DNA from: CAYGTK01 sp964352775
Lineage (GTDB): Bacteria > Bacteroidota > Bacteroidia > Chitinophagales > CAIOSU01
DNA length: 19,661 nucleotides
Assembly: GCA_964352775.1 (NCBI GenBank)
Contig: CAYGTK010000056.1
Span: 1 to 19,661, forward strand
Direction of reading: 5' to 3'
Shown: positions 1 through 7,401 of the stretch, in pieces
Layout of the letters: each line of letters starts with the position of its first letter
How positions within the stretch are numbered: position 1 is the stretch's first letter
The notes under the pieces: generated by a model
Told to the model about the DNA's origin: nothing
The model's input: the letters and a program-made list of their open reading frames with translations, nothing else
The model's database searches: none
Program-made: the position numbers and the translations under genes

Positions 1-539
1 ATCGGGCGGTTGCGGTACTTGCTCTTATCAAAAGTGGAGAAACCACGGTGAATGGCAGCTATCTTATTTATACCAGCGCCGTGAATTCGCTCAATAGCCC
101 CTATCCATAAGTTCAGGTCGGGGTTAATGGGGTTCTTTACCAGCACGGGTATGTCTACTCCCTTTAAAGCATCCGCTATTTCTTGAACGGTAAAAGGGTT
201 TACTGTAGATCGTGCCCCAATCCATAAGGCATCAATACCATGGGCTAAGCAGCGTTCTACATGGTCGGCATTGGCTACTTCTACTATGGTTTTCAGTCCC
301 GTTTCTTGCTTGGCTACTTGCATCCATTTCAAGCCAACTGCCCCAATTCCCTCAAATGCCCCTGGTCGGGTTCGTGGTTTCCATATGCCTGCTCTAAAAT
401 AGGCTGGGTTCAATTCCTTCACCTGCTTAGCTATAGCCAGTACTTGTGCTTCCGATTCTGCACTACATGGCCCGGTGATCAACATAGGTTTCTGTCCTTC
501 GGGAAGCCAGCTTTTATTCTCTGCCAAGTCTATCTTCAT
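1..539 (-). CDS. aroF: 3-deoxy-7-phosphoheptulonate (DAHP) synthase, 5' part, cut by the left window edge
   Basis: This open frame is read leftwards from an ATG at 537-539 and gives 179 codons before the window ends. DAHP synthase condenses phosphoenolpyruvate and erythrose 4-phosphate, the first step of the shikimate pathway to aromatic amino acids, in the cytosol. Visible hallmarks of the class I (AroF/KDO8P-like) TIM barrel are GPCS at residues 23-26, the PRTRPGAF segment at 55-62, IGAR at 107-110, VKNP at 134-137 and HRGF at 164-167. The protein starts only about 20 residues before GPCS, so there is no N-terminal regulatory domain. In many Bacteroidota this enzyme has a C-terminal type II chorismate mutase domain. 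That part would lie outside the window, so bifunctionality cannot be judged. It is divergent from the proline dehydrogenase gene, with a gap of 76 bases. The family call is firm; the symbol follows common usage for this subfamily. Confidence 0.93.
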   Translation of the reverse strand, partial: MKIDLAENKSWLPEGQKPMLITGPCSAESEAQVLAIAKQVKELNPAYFRAGIWKPRTRPGAFEGIGAVGLKWMQVAKQETGLKTIVEVANADHVERCLAHGIDALWIGARSTVNPFTVQEIADALKGVDIPVLVKNPINPDLNLWIGAIERIHGAGINKIAAIHRGFSTFDKSKYRNRP

Positions 540-588
540 CTTGTAAATTTAACCATAGCTCCATTAGCTATCGTTATATAAACATTCC

Positions 589-596
589 TAATTTTG
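589..596 (+). promoter_or_regulatory. Bacteroidota-type -7 element upstream of proline dehydrogenase
   Basis: TAATTTTG matches the TAnnTTTG -7 consensus of the Bacteroidota primary sigma factor and ends 19 bases before the ATG at 616, so the leader would be short. I see no TTG at the usual upstream distance, which lowers confidence. An 8-bp palindrome, GTTTAAAC, lies at 602-609 between the element and the start codon. Confidence 0.4.
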
Positions 597-615
597 CACT
601 TGTTTAAACGGCACT

Positions 616-1803
616 ATGAGCAATAACACTTCTGCCCCTATTTCTTTCGAGAATACCCAAGTAGCCTTCGCCCATAAAAGCGATGCAGAGTTACGCCGGT
701 CTAACTGGTTGTTTGGCCTATTTGGTAGTAAGCTATTAATACAACTGGGCACAAAGCTAACCCCACTGGCACTTAAGCTGCACCTACCCATTAAGTGGCC
801 TATAAAGCACACTATATTCAAGCAATTCTGTGGCGGTGAAACTTTAGAAGAAGCTGTTCCCAATATTAAGATAATGGGCGATAGAGGCGTTTACACCGTG
901 CTTGACTACGGCGTAGAGGCTAAGAACAGTGAGTACGAATACAACAAAACCCTTCAAGAAACATTAGACGCTATTAGCTATGCTGAAACGCATGGCTATA
1001 GCCGAGCAGTAGTGGTAAAAGTATCTGCTTTTGGTAGATCGGAGTTATTTGAACGTATACATGCAGGCATTAGAATTTGGAAAGATGAAGAGGCTGAATT
1101 TGAACGCATAAAAGAGCGAGTTTCACAAATATGTGCCACCGCAGCTAAGGCTAAAGTGCGCTTATTGTTTGATGCCGAAGAAACTTGGATACAACAACCC
1201 CTTGATGATATTATTGAGCCCATGATGGCTAAATACAATAAAAAGAAGGGGCTTATTTTCACTACTATACAGTTGTATACCATCCACCGCTATGCTTATT
1301 TAGAGCAGCTGATAGCTAAGGCAAAAAAGGAAGGATTTATAGCTGGCGCAAAACTAGTACGTGGTGCCTACGTGGAAAAGGAACGCAAGCGTGCCAAGCA
1401 ACTGAACTACCAAAACCCCATACAGCCCAATAAAGAGGCTACCGACATAGAATATAACAAAGCCCTAGACCTCTCTTTTAAAGAGATAGAACACATCGCC
1501 TTTTACGTAGCTAGCCATAATGAATACAGCTGCCTGTATGCAGTAGATAAAATGAAGGAAATGGGCCTTTCGCCCGAGCATGCTCATGTTACCTTTGCGC
1601 AATTATATGGCATGGGCGAGCATATTAGTTACAACTTGGCCAACAGCGGATACCGAGTAGCCAAGTACATGCCCTACGGGCCAGTAAAAGACGTTATTCC
1701 TTATTTATTAAGAAGGGCGGAAGAGAACTCAAGCATTGATGGGCAAGTAAGCCGCGAGCTAGGTTTAATAACAAAAGAGATAGCACGTCGAAGAAGTAAC
1801 TAG
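616..1803 (+). CDS. Proline dehydrogenase (stand-alone, monofunctional)
   Basis: The 395-residue FAD-dependent enzyme oxidises L-proline to pyrroline-5-carboxylate, the first step of proline catabolism, and passes electrons to the quinone pool. The catalytic barrel motifs are present: DAEE around residues 186-189, LVRGAY at 247-252, FAQLYGMG at 327-334, and the C-terminal signature YMPYGPV at 351-357 followed by YLLRRAEEN at 363-371, whose paired arginines bind the substrate carboxylate. The length fits a single-domain PRODH as in mitochondria and Bacteroidota, not the bifunctional PutA. No P5C dehydrogenase is nearby. A hydrophobic stretch around 31-60 could help membrane association, which is an inference. 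The ATG at 616 follows a good -7 element. The TAG stop overlaps the stop of the convergent downstream gene. Confidence 0.95.
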   Translation: MSNNTSAPISFENTQVAFAHKSDAELRRSNWLFGLFGSKLLIQLGTKLTPLALKLHLPIKWPIKHTIFKQFCGGETLEEAVPNIKIMGDRGVYTVLDYGVEAKNSEYEYNKTLQETLDAISYAETHGYSRAVVVKVSAFGRSELFERIHAGIRIWKDEEAEFERIKERVSQICATAAKAKVRLLFDAEETWIQQPLDDIIEPMMAKYNKKKGLIFTTIQLYTIHRYAYLEQLIAKAKKEGFIAGAKLVRGAYVEKERKRAKQLNYQNPIQPNKEATDIEYNKALDLSFKEIEHIAFYVASHNEYSCLYAVDKMKEMGLSPEHAHVTFAQLYGMGEHISYNLANSGYRVAKYMPYGPVKDVIPYLLRRAEENSSIDGQVSRELGLITKEIARRRSN

Positions 1804-2537
1804 GCCACACCACCCATTACAGATATGATCGCATCCACAGTTTTCACTAAGATAGCTATGGTTGGTAAGATGAGGAGGAGCATAGTCAATTTGTATTTTT
1901 TGCTCAGCATCTTATTTCTAAATATCGAAATAGCGGAATAGATCATAAGGCCAATAGTTAATAGGCCACATGGTATCACAATAATCGGATTTGTGGCAAT
2001 AAATGCTGCGCCTATGGGTATAAGACTTAAAAAAGGATAAAGCCCTTTAACTCGCGTGAGTTTAGTATTCTCTATTCTTTCGATCGATTGATAATCAGTT
2101 AAAAGGGTTAGCAGTTCCGCCCTATTATTAATTGCTTTGGGCAAGGCTATAAAAAGGCCCTTGTCTGCAGTTTTAATATTAACGACACCATTATACCACT
2201 CCTCAATTGCTATAACAGTTTCACGCTCTATCGTTAAGGGCGGCAGGTGGTTTTGATGACGTTCAATACTATCCTCCTTAATTATTAACTCAAACGTAAG
2301 CCAAGCTTCCTTTTGCTTTTTTAAGGTTATTGCTAGGGTATATGCCCCAACGAGCAAAAAAAACAATAGTAACCCTACCAGCAAAAACCATGGTATCAGT
2401 ACTCCCCCATCATCCCTATAAGTGATGATGATGAAAATAATAACTACTGCTACCAGATAAGTTAGCATCAACCTTTTTATGGTCTGCTTTCTTAGTTCTT
2501 TCAACCCTTCCGTATCCAGTCTAAATCTTTTTTCCAT
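1800..2537 (-). CDS. Small integral membrane protein, YcxB-like layout
   Basis: This is a protein of about 245 residues from the ATG at 2535-2537. An in-frame GTG six codons further upstream is possible, but the ATG follows an A-rich stretch and is preferred. Two transmembrane helices lie near residues 21-36 and 45-70. A soluble, strand-rich segment of about 80 residues follows (LTFELIIKEDSIE through IALPKAINNRAEL). Two or three further hydrophobic helices fill the C-terminal 80 residues. A helix pair followed by a soluble domain ending in a conserved 'iPk' element recalls YcxB-like proteins of unknown function; this is a resemblance by eye only. The four C-terminal helices are not typical of YcxB. 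The gene faces proline dehydrogenase tail to tail, with a 4-base overlap of the stop codons. I see no strong promoter upstream. Confidence 0.65.
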   Translation of the reverse strand: MEKRFRLDTEGLKELRKQTIKRLMLTYLVAVVIIFIIITYRDDGGVLIPWFLLVGLLLFFLLVGAYTLAITLKKQKEAWLTFELIIKEDSIERHQNHLPPLTIERETVIAIEEWYNGVVNIKTADKGLFIALPKAINNRAELLTLLTDYQSIERIENTKLTRVKGLYPFLSLIPIGAAFIATNPIIVIPCGLLTIGLMIYSAISIFRNKMLSKKYKLTMLLLILPTIAILVKTVDAIISVMGGVA

Positions 2538-2605
2538 TGTGCTTTTTCTTAACACATAAAATTAAGCACAAAACTTGGAGTGAAAGTAGCTTAACTAATT
2601 CTTGG

Positions 2606-2636
2606 TTGCCGCTACCGCCCAAACATCTTAACTTTG
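2606..2636 (+). promoter_or_regulatory. Promoter of tRNA-Arg (TTG - 20 bp - TAACTTTG)
   Basis: A TTG at 2606-2608 and TAACTTTG at 2629-2636 are separated by 20 bases, which fits the -33/-7 promoter of Bacteroidota. The -7 element ends 21 bases before the mature tRNA 5' end, leaving room for a short 5' leader that RNase P would remove. Confidence 0.65.
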
Positions 2637-2657
2637 CCGACCTCTCCGCAAGAAAAT

Positions 2658-2729
2658 GGTCCCGTAGTACAATGGATAGTATATGGGTTTCCGGAGCCTA
2701 GGATGCAGGTTCGATTCCTGCCGGGACCA
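2658..2729 (+). tRNA. trnR: tRNA-Arg, anticodon CCG
   Basis: A complete 72-base cloverleaf can be folded by hand. The acceptor stem 2658-2664 pairs with 2722-2728 (7 bp), with A2729 as discriminator. The D arm is GTAC/GTAT around the loop 2671-2678. The anticodon stem 2684-2688 pairs with 2696-2700, including wobble pairs, around loop 2689-2695 with anticodon CCG at 2691-2693 and G at position 37. The T arm is GCAGG/CCTGC around TTCGATT. CCG reads the arginine codon CGG. The variable loop is short (4 bases). No CCA is encoded, so it must be added after transcription. A run of five T follows at 2732-2736 and may help termination, only 13 bases before the stop codon of the convergent flavoprotein gene. 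Confidence 0.95.
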
Positions 2730-2742
2730 CATTTTTAAATTA

Positions 2743-3966
2743 CTAGCTGAGTTTTCCCGCTACAAAACCCGTGCTCCAGGCGGCTTGAAAGTTGAACCCA
2801 CCAGTTACGCCATCTATATCTAGCACTTCGCCCGTAAAGTATAGGCCTTGGTGTTGGGTGCTTTCCATGGTGTTTTTGTTTACCATGCTTAAGTCTACCC
2901 CGCCGCAGGTAACAAATTCTTCTTTAAAGGTGGTTTTTCCTTTTACTTCATACACATCATTCATTAGTGTATTAACCAGTCGGTTCTTGCTTTTTTTATC
3001 TAGCTCTGCCCACCTCACATTTCCATCTACAGCACATCTATCTAAAATGTAGGTCCATAGTCGGTTTATTAAGCCAAAGGGATTTTTATTGGCTACCTGT
3101 TTGGCTGCATGCTCGTCTATTATTGTTGGTAGCTGTTCTCGTAATTCGTGCTCCATTACATCGCCCAGCCAGTTCACTTGGGCTTTGAAGTTATAGCCTA
3201 TAGCCGCCAATTCCTTAGCACCAAAGGCTGATAGCTTGAGAATTGCAGGACCGCTCATGCCCCAATGCGTTACCAATAGTGGGCCTTGCGACTTCAACTT
3301 ACTACCCTGTATGCTTACCAGCGCATGTTGTGCTACAGCACCCATTAGCTTAATAATAGGCTCATTGGGCATGTTAAAGGTGAATAACGAGGGCACTGGC
3401 GGCTGTATGTTATACCCTAGCTGTTCTATCCATGCAAGGCCTTCGCGCTTGGGGCTACCGCCGCTGGCAATTATTACATGGCTAGCCTGTAGCATATCGC
3501 CACTTTTTAATTTTAACGAAAAGCCCTTTTCTTGGGGAGTAAGCTCTACCACGGGTGTCTTCATCTTAATAGTTACCCCTAGCTTATCAGCTTCAGCAAA
3601 CAGACAGTCAATAATAGTTTGAGAGCTGTTAGTAGTAGGAAACATTCGCCCATCTTTCTCGGTCTTTAAAGTAACATCTCGCTGCTCAAACCAATCGATG
3701 GTGTCTTGCGTGCTGAATTGTTTGAAGATGCTTTTCAGGAAGTTCTTACCACGAGGGTAATATTGCACCAACTTACTATTCTGAAAGCAGGCATGGGTTA
3801 CATTACAACGTCCACCGCCTGATACTTTTACTTTAGCTAGTAGTTTGTCGCTTTTTTCATAAATAGTAACCGTTGCCGCTGGGTGATGCTGCTTGCACGA
3901 TAGTGCTGCAAAAAAGCCTGCCGCTCCGCCACCTATTACTGCCACATTTGGTGCATCCATTCCCAT
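2743..3966 (-). CDS. BaiN/HI0933-family NAD(P)/FAD-dependent oxidoreductase
   Basis: The 407-residue flavoprotein belongs to the HI0933/YhiN/BaiN family. Near the N-terminus is the FAD-binding Rossmann motif GGGAAG (residues 12-17), with an acidic residue at the end of the second strand (E37). The family signature GGGRCNVT follows at 50-57. The C-terminus has the expected second FAD contact, with TGEVLDIDG and TGGFNFQ before a final helix. BaiN of gut clostridia acts in bile-acid 7-dehydroxylation, but most family members, including the widespread single-copy ones, have no proven substrate, so a bile-acid role should not be assumed here. The length is typical. The start could be ATG at 3966 or the ATG two codons later. 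The gene is single, convergent with the tRNA, and divergent from the 464-codon gene with a gap of 168 bases. Confidence 0.9.
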   Translation of the reverse strand: MGMDAPNVAVIGGGAAGFFAALSCKQHHPAATVTIYEKSDKLLAKVKVSGGGRCNVTHACFQNSKLVQYYPRGKNFLKSIFKQFSTQDTIDWFEQRDVTLKTEKDGRMFPTTNSSQTIIDCLFAEADKLGVTIKMKTPVVELTPQEKGFSLKLKSGDMLQASHVIIASGGSPKREGLAWIEQLGYNIQPPVPSLFTFNMPNEPIIKLMGAVAQHALVSIQGSKLKSQGPLLVTHWGMSGPAILKLSAFGAKELAAIGYNFKAQVNWLGDVMEHELREQLPTIIDEHAAKQVANKNPFGLINRLWTYILDRCAVDGNVRWAELDKKSKNRLVNTLMNDVYEVKGKTTFKEEFVTCGGVDLSMVNKNTMESTQHQGLYFTGEVLDIDGVTGGFNFQAAWSTGFVAGKLS

Positions 3967-4049
3967 TGCTACAAAGATGGTAATTTACTTCAGCAAGCCT
4001 GCTGTTGGCATTGGTAGATAAGTTGTTGAGGGGCCTTTTAGTTACTTAG

Positions 4050-4083
4050 TTGCTAATGATCTGTTAAGAGACTCGTATATTTG
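4050..4083 (+). promoter_or_regulatory. Promoter of the 464-codon gene (TTG - 23 bp - TATATTTG)
   Basis: TATATTTG at 4076-4083 is an exact TAnnTTTG match. TTG at 4050-4052 lies 23 bases upstream, at the long end of the accepted spacing. Transcription would begin near 4090, giving a leader of about 45 bases that contains a palindrome and a three-codon reading frame. Confidence 0.5.
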
Positions 4084-4104
4084 ACGCAGACTATAAATGC
4101 GGAG

Positions 4105-4135
4105 TGAACGTTCATTCCAAAAAATGAGAGCGTAA
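4105..4135 (+). promoter_or_regulatory. Leader with a 10-bp palindrome and a 3-codon upstream ORF joined by TAATG
   Basis: TGAACGTTCA at 4105-4114 is a perfect palindrome just downstream of the predicted start of transcription and could be an operator. ATG AGA GCG TAA at 4124-4135 is a minimal reading frame whose stop shares its last A with the ATG of the main gene (TAATG), an arrangement that permits translational coupling. Either could be chance. Confidence 0.3.
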
Positions 4136-5529
4136 TGGAAGATACCTTAACAGCACCAACTAAGGAGCAGAAAGTTGACCTACCCGATGGGTATACTAAA
4201 GTTCGCAAGTATTACGACATACATGATGGTAAGGTTGTAAAAAGCACTACCGAGGGAGACCTGACCCAGCACTCTTTTTCTTTCAAAACCAGAGAGAAGG
4301 CTTACCCAGCCGATGACCTGTTTGATGGGGAATTGATAACCTTGGTTTTCGACATTAACTATTTGAACCACATTGATAGTATCCTGCGCCAGTTCAACTT
4401 ACGCGAGGATGTTTTCTACTTCTACCAGCAGTGCCAAGATGTAATTGCTGTGCCCGAGTATCACGTTGACGAGAAAGGAAATGGAAAGATGGCCTTCCAG
4501 AGCTACTTTCATAATATTCCTCACTCGCTTTGCTCTATAAATTATACCGCCTTGGTAGTGGCTACCCTTCACGTAGAAGAGGCTAAGGGCGATGCGCCTA
4601 GAAACTACCACTTAGTTAATTACATCCACGTAAATAAGTTCGACTTTAAGCCCGACCCAACCAAAGATATATTAGAGCCTGCCTTTTTTTGGAACATGCT
4701 ACGTATTAGCGAGCGTACCATTAAGGGAGAGCAGATATACCGTAGGCAGAAGATATTCAATACTGTTTTCTGGGTATTGCACGATCTTACCTATGAGCAC
4801 AATGTAAAGTATGCCTACGCTAACATGGGGCGCGAGAACGATAGCATTGCAAAATCGTTACGTCAGAATTCTAAACGCTGGAACATTGCCTTTGAGCGCC
4901 TACCATTTAAAATGTACTCTTTAATAAATAGAGTAACTGGTAGTAAAAAAGCCGCAAAACGCTTAGTAAATATTACAGACGACCCCGACCGCTTAAGGGA
5001 CATGTACCAAAAGGTACACAGCAAGATGAAGAACTACTTGTTCTACCATTACTTGACTGAAGACCATTTTATGGACTTCATCCAAAAAATGACGGGGTAC
5101 TCTAAAACTAGTGGAGTGTATTGCCTAGAAGATGAGAGTGGTAATATGACAGCTTGCACCGTTGCTGTTAACTGGGGCGACTACCTCACGTTCATGATCA
5201 AAAATCCAACGGGGGTGTTTAAGGTTATCCAGAAATTCGAGATCATGAAGAAGTTTTTGTACTTCATGCTATCGTGGGGAGAGCCAGCAGAATTTAGACA
5301 ATTGGTAAAAGGATTGAGTCATAAATATTTGAAAGAGCAAGGTGTAGAAGTAACCATACAGCCTGCTTTTAAGGGTGACCCACATTACGAAGTTAAAAAG
5401 AGCTTATTAGACGACGATTACGCTTATTTTGTGATTACACACGATCAACAAAAAATGGACGAGTTTAAGAAACACGCCTCTGATAAAGATGGTAATGTAA
5501 TGCTCTTCTTAGATCAGCCAATACCTTAA
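4135..5529 (+). CDS. Hypothetical cytosolic protein, possible tandem GNAT-like fold
   Basis: I do not recognise this 464-residue protein. It has no signal peptide, lipobox or clear transmembrane helix and is rich in Lys, Asp, Tyr and Phe, so it is probably cytosolic. Residues about 158-265 suggest an acyl-CoA N-acyltransferase layout: a strand (HLVNYIHVNKF), a helix with the basic segment GEQIYRRQKI at 198-207 where the CoA-binding loop would be, a long helix, a strand (YAYANM, 226-231), then N235 and a helix (ENDSIAKSLRQ). A second strand-rich segment at 327-355 (GVYCLEDESGNMTA and following) could begin another such fold. This is pattern recognition, not a family match. The gene stands alone, has its own promoter, and converges with the WPHHFD-motif gene across 20 bases without a terminator hairpin. 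The start is fixed by the TAATG context and the promoter distance. Confidence 0.85.
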   Translation: MEDTLTAPTKEQKVDLPDGYTKVRKYYDIHDGKVVKSTTEGDLTQHSFSFKTREKAYPADDLFDGELITLVFDINYLNHIDSILRQFNLREDVFYFYQQCQDVIAVPEYHVDEKGNGKMAFQSYFHNIPHSLCSINYTALVVATLHVEEAKGDAPRNYHLVNYIHVNKFDFKPDPTKDILEPAFFWNMLRISERTIKGEQIYRRQKIFNTVFWVLHDLTYEHNVKYAYANMGRENDSIAKSLRQNSKRWNIAFERLPFKMYSLINRVTGSKKAAKRLVNITDDPDRLRDMYQKVHSKMKNYLFYHYLTEDHFMDFIQKMTGYSKTSGVYCLEDESGNMTACTVAVNWGDYLTFMIKNPTGVFKVIQKFEIMKKFLYFMLSWGEPAEFRQLVKGLSHKYLKEQGVEVTIQPAFKGDPHYEVKKSLLDDDYAYFVITHDQQKMDEFKKHASDKDGNVMLFLDQPIP

Positions 5530-5549
5530 AAGGCACGAACATATTCTAG

Positions 5550-6446
5550 CTAGTCTGCTTCTTCCTCTACACCTAGCACATCGTTCACCCAGCAGAATAT
5601 GGCCGACTCAAAGAACGATTGGGTGTTCATGAGTTGTTCGGCTAATGTATCGTATTTACGGATGGTAGAAGCACGTAGTACTGCCATAGCATAGCCATCG
5701 TTAAACCACTCTCCACCACCATATAGTTTCGGTAGGTCTTCTGTAGAAATACCCACATTAGCTGCCCAAGTGGTTACATAGAAGTAAGGTTCATCTACCG
5801 CTTTATCAGATACCGCTAACCCTATATTGAACGACTTGGTTACTTCTCCATCTTCAAATTCAATAGGTATGTAATTACCAATATCAAAGTGATGCGGCCA
5901 AGTGCGCGTTGGGCTGGCATCTTTGTAGCGGCTGGTAAAATGTTCTAATATCAATAGGAAATTGGTTCTGTTCCGAGCAAATTCTTCGAAATAAGCTGGG
6001 TATAACATTTTGAAGGGTTCACCATTATCTGTTTCATGTGCTGGTATATCGTAATGTAGGTCCATATTGAACTTACCATCATCGTAGCCTTTCTTCTTCA
6101 ATTGGCTTTTTATCCATTCTACTACATCTGACTTAGTTCTTCCATTCAATGAAAAAGAGTCGGTAGCAAACTTGTCGTTATTCAAAAAGTGTAGTTGCAG
6201 TTTGGTTACATCTAGAGCCAAGCTAAATGGCTTATCGCCCTTTACTTGATGCCCTACTAAGTACTTTTGTTCTGGTAACCAGCCCATATTAGTGTGACTA
6301 TCATCGGGCTCATTTTCTACAAAATATTTACCCATCATGGCTATGAACTGCGCTGCAAGATGCAATTGCGCTGTAGAATGGAACATCTCAGCACCAGGGT
6401 CAAGACATAAGGTTTGCCATTCTTTAGAAGAGGGTATAACTATCAT
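5550..6446 (-). CDS. Hypothetical protein with WPHHFD motif, resembling DUF5996
   Basis: This is a soluble protein of 298 residues without a signal peptide or transmembrane segment. Its layout resembles DUF5996 as I remember it: an N-terminal helix with a histidine (HLAAQFIAMMGK, 29-40), a strand-rich part with LNGR (100-103), a strand HYDIP at 131-135, a central helix YFEEFARNR (152-160), then WPHHFD at 183-188 and EPYFYVTTW at 219-227. The paired histidines followed by Asp look like a metal or catalytic site, but no activity is known to me. It lies 68 bases downstream of the beta-barrel gene on the same strand with no clear promoter between them, so it may be the last gene of that operon. 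The match to DUF5996 is by eye and of low certainty; the coding call is firm. Confidence 0.85.
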   Translation of the reverse strand: MIVIPSSKEWQTLCLDPGAEMFHSTAQLHLAAQFIAMMGKYFVENEPDDSHTNMGWLPEQKYLVGHQVKGDKPFSLALDVTKLQLHFLNNDKFATDSFSLNGRTKSDVVEWIKSQLKKKGYDDGKFNMDLHYDIPAHETDNGEPFKMLYPAYFEEFARNRTNFLLILEHFTSRYKDASPTRTWPHHFDIGNYIPIEFEDGEVTKSFNIGLAVSDKAVDEPYFYVTTWAANVGISTEDLPKLYGGGEWFNDGYAMAVLRASTIRKYDTLAEQLMNTQSFFESAIFCWVNDVLGVEEEAD

Positions 6447-6514
6447 GGGTAGTTCTGTTAGGTAGAAGAAACACTAAAATAGAGAAATAGCCTAGGTATT
6501 AACTAAAGTGAAAC

Positions 6515-7390
6515 TTATGGTGCTACTGGAGCTACTTTAGCCTTCTTCTTCAGCTTGTAAAAGAACCCGACCGAGTGTTGTGCTGCTGCTAATACGTTCT
6601 GTAGTTTAGTGGCTGTAGTGTATCTGTAAGTCACTCCCCATGTGTCTTTATGTACGTAACCTATTTCTGGTCCGTAGGTAATGTATTCGGCATCGCTGGC
6701 AAATAAACCAACTGTACCATCACTAGCATCGGGGTTTCCGTTTAAGAACGACTCTACTGCATTCAGTTTAAAGGCTAGTATCAAACGTTCTTTTACAATG
6801 TATCCCGCCTCAAAGTCGTAGCGAAATTCATCAGAGAATCCTTTGGTCCGTTGGTTCACTCCTATCGATGCATTTATCCATGCACCAAATTTGAAACCAT
6901 AACCGAAATCTACCTTAAAGTATTGATTGAATTCACCATCGCCTGTTAATAGACCGAGTTGGTCTTTACTATCACCAGTAGGTATACCGAAGTAAACAGA
7001 TACACTTATCACAAAGGGTTGGTTTTGCAATATGCCTACCTGAAAACCTAGGTCAATATCTCCAAAGGCATTGTTTGCTGCTCCTGGTTCCAGTTCTCTT
7101 CCTGTGGTTCTACCTTCTAAAGCATTAAAGGTATTTCGGCTAAAGAATGGGATATAAGCGATAACAGTCAGCCTATCTATAATACCGTAAGAACCATATA
7201 GGCTGGTAGTGTAAGTTCCCAAAGTACGAATAGGAATGGAGTTGCCATTAATATCTCTGAAGCTACTGCTTCGCAGTATAGATTGATTCAGGCTGAAGAA
7301 TCCTTCTCCCTTTTTCTGGTTCCAACCACCTGCAAGAGTAACCGTTGGCAGCACCAGCACTAGTAGAATTATTGTGATAAAATTTCTCAT
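6515..7390 (-). CDS. Outer-membrane beta-barrel protein (phenol-degradation MetA/transporter-like)
   Basis: The 291-residue precursor has a signal peptide of about 20 residues (cleavage after TLA, before GGW). The mature part shows alternating hydrophobic strands with aromatic girdles and short turns. Recognisable elements are GEGFFSLN after the start, YGSYGIIDRLTVIAYIPFF, FGDIDLGFQVG, and YFGIPTGD followed by a TGDGEF segment. These match the general scheme of PF13557-type outer-membrane proteins ('putative MetA pathway of phenol degradation'), often linked to passage of hydrophobic compounds. The last strand is followed by a basic tail (KLKKKAKVAPVAP), unlike the usual terminal aromatic residue, so the barrel may end before the tail. 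It begins 11 bases after the DM13 lipoprotein gene and must be co-transcribed with it. The substrate is unknown. Confidence 0.85.
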   Translation of the reverse strand: MRNFITIILLVLVLPTVTLAGGWNQKKGEGFFSLNQSILRSSSFRDINGNSIPIRTLGTYTTSLYGSYGIIDRLTVIAYIPFFSRNTFNALEGRTTGRELEPGAANNAFGDIDLGFQVGILQNQPFVISVSVYFGIPTGDSKDQLGLLTGDGEFNQYFKVDFGYGFKFGAWINASIGVNQRTKGFSDEFRYDFEAGYIVKERLILAFKLNAVESFLNGNPDASDGTVGLFASDAEYITYGPEIGYVHKDTWGVTYRYTTATKLQNVLAAAQHSVGFFYKLKKKAKVAPVAP

Positions 7391-7401
7391 GATAGGTTGG
7401 T

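Noticed and set aside
212..581. Two plus-strand frames across the left end
   Set aside because: They lie antisense to a clear DAHP synthase frame that is open to the window edge, and their proteins look like no family.
2538..2555. GTG start six codons upstream for the small membrane protein
   Set aside because: The ATG at 2537 is preceded by an A-rich stretch typical of this phylum and opens the charged N-terminus; the GTG form cannot be excluded.
2743..3966. Bile-acid 7-dehydroxylation role for the BaiN-like protein, linked to the Rieske sterol enzyme
   Set aside because: BaiN-like proteins are widespread orphans of unknown substrate, and the gene is on the far side of an unrelated tRNA and an unrelated plus-strand gene from the Rieske cluster.
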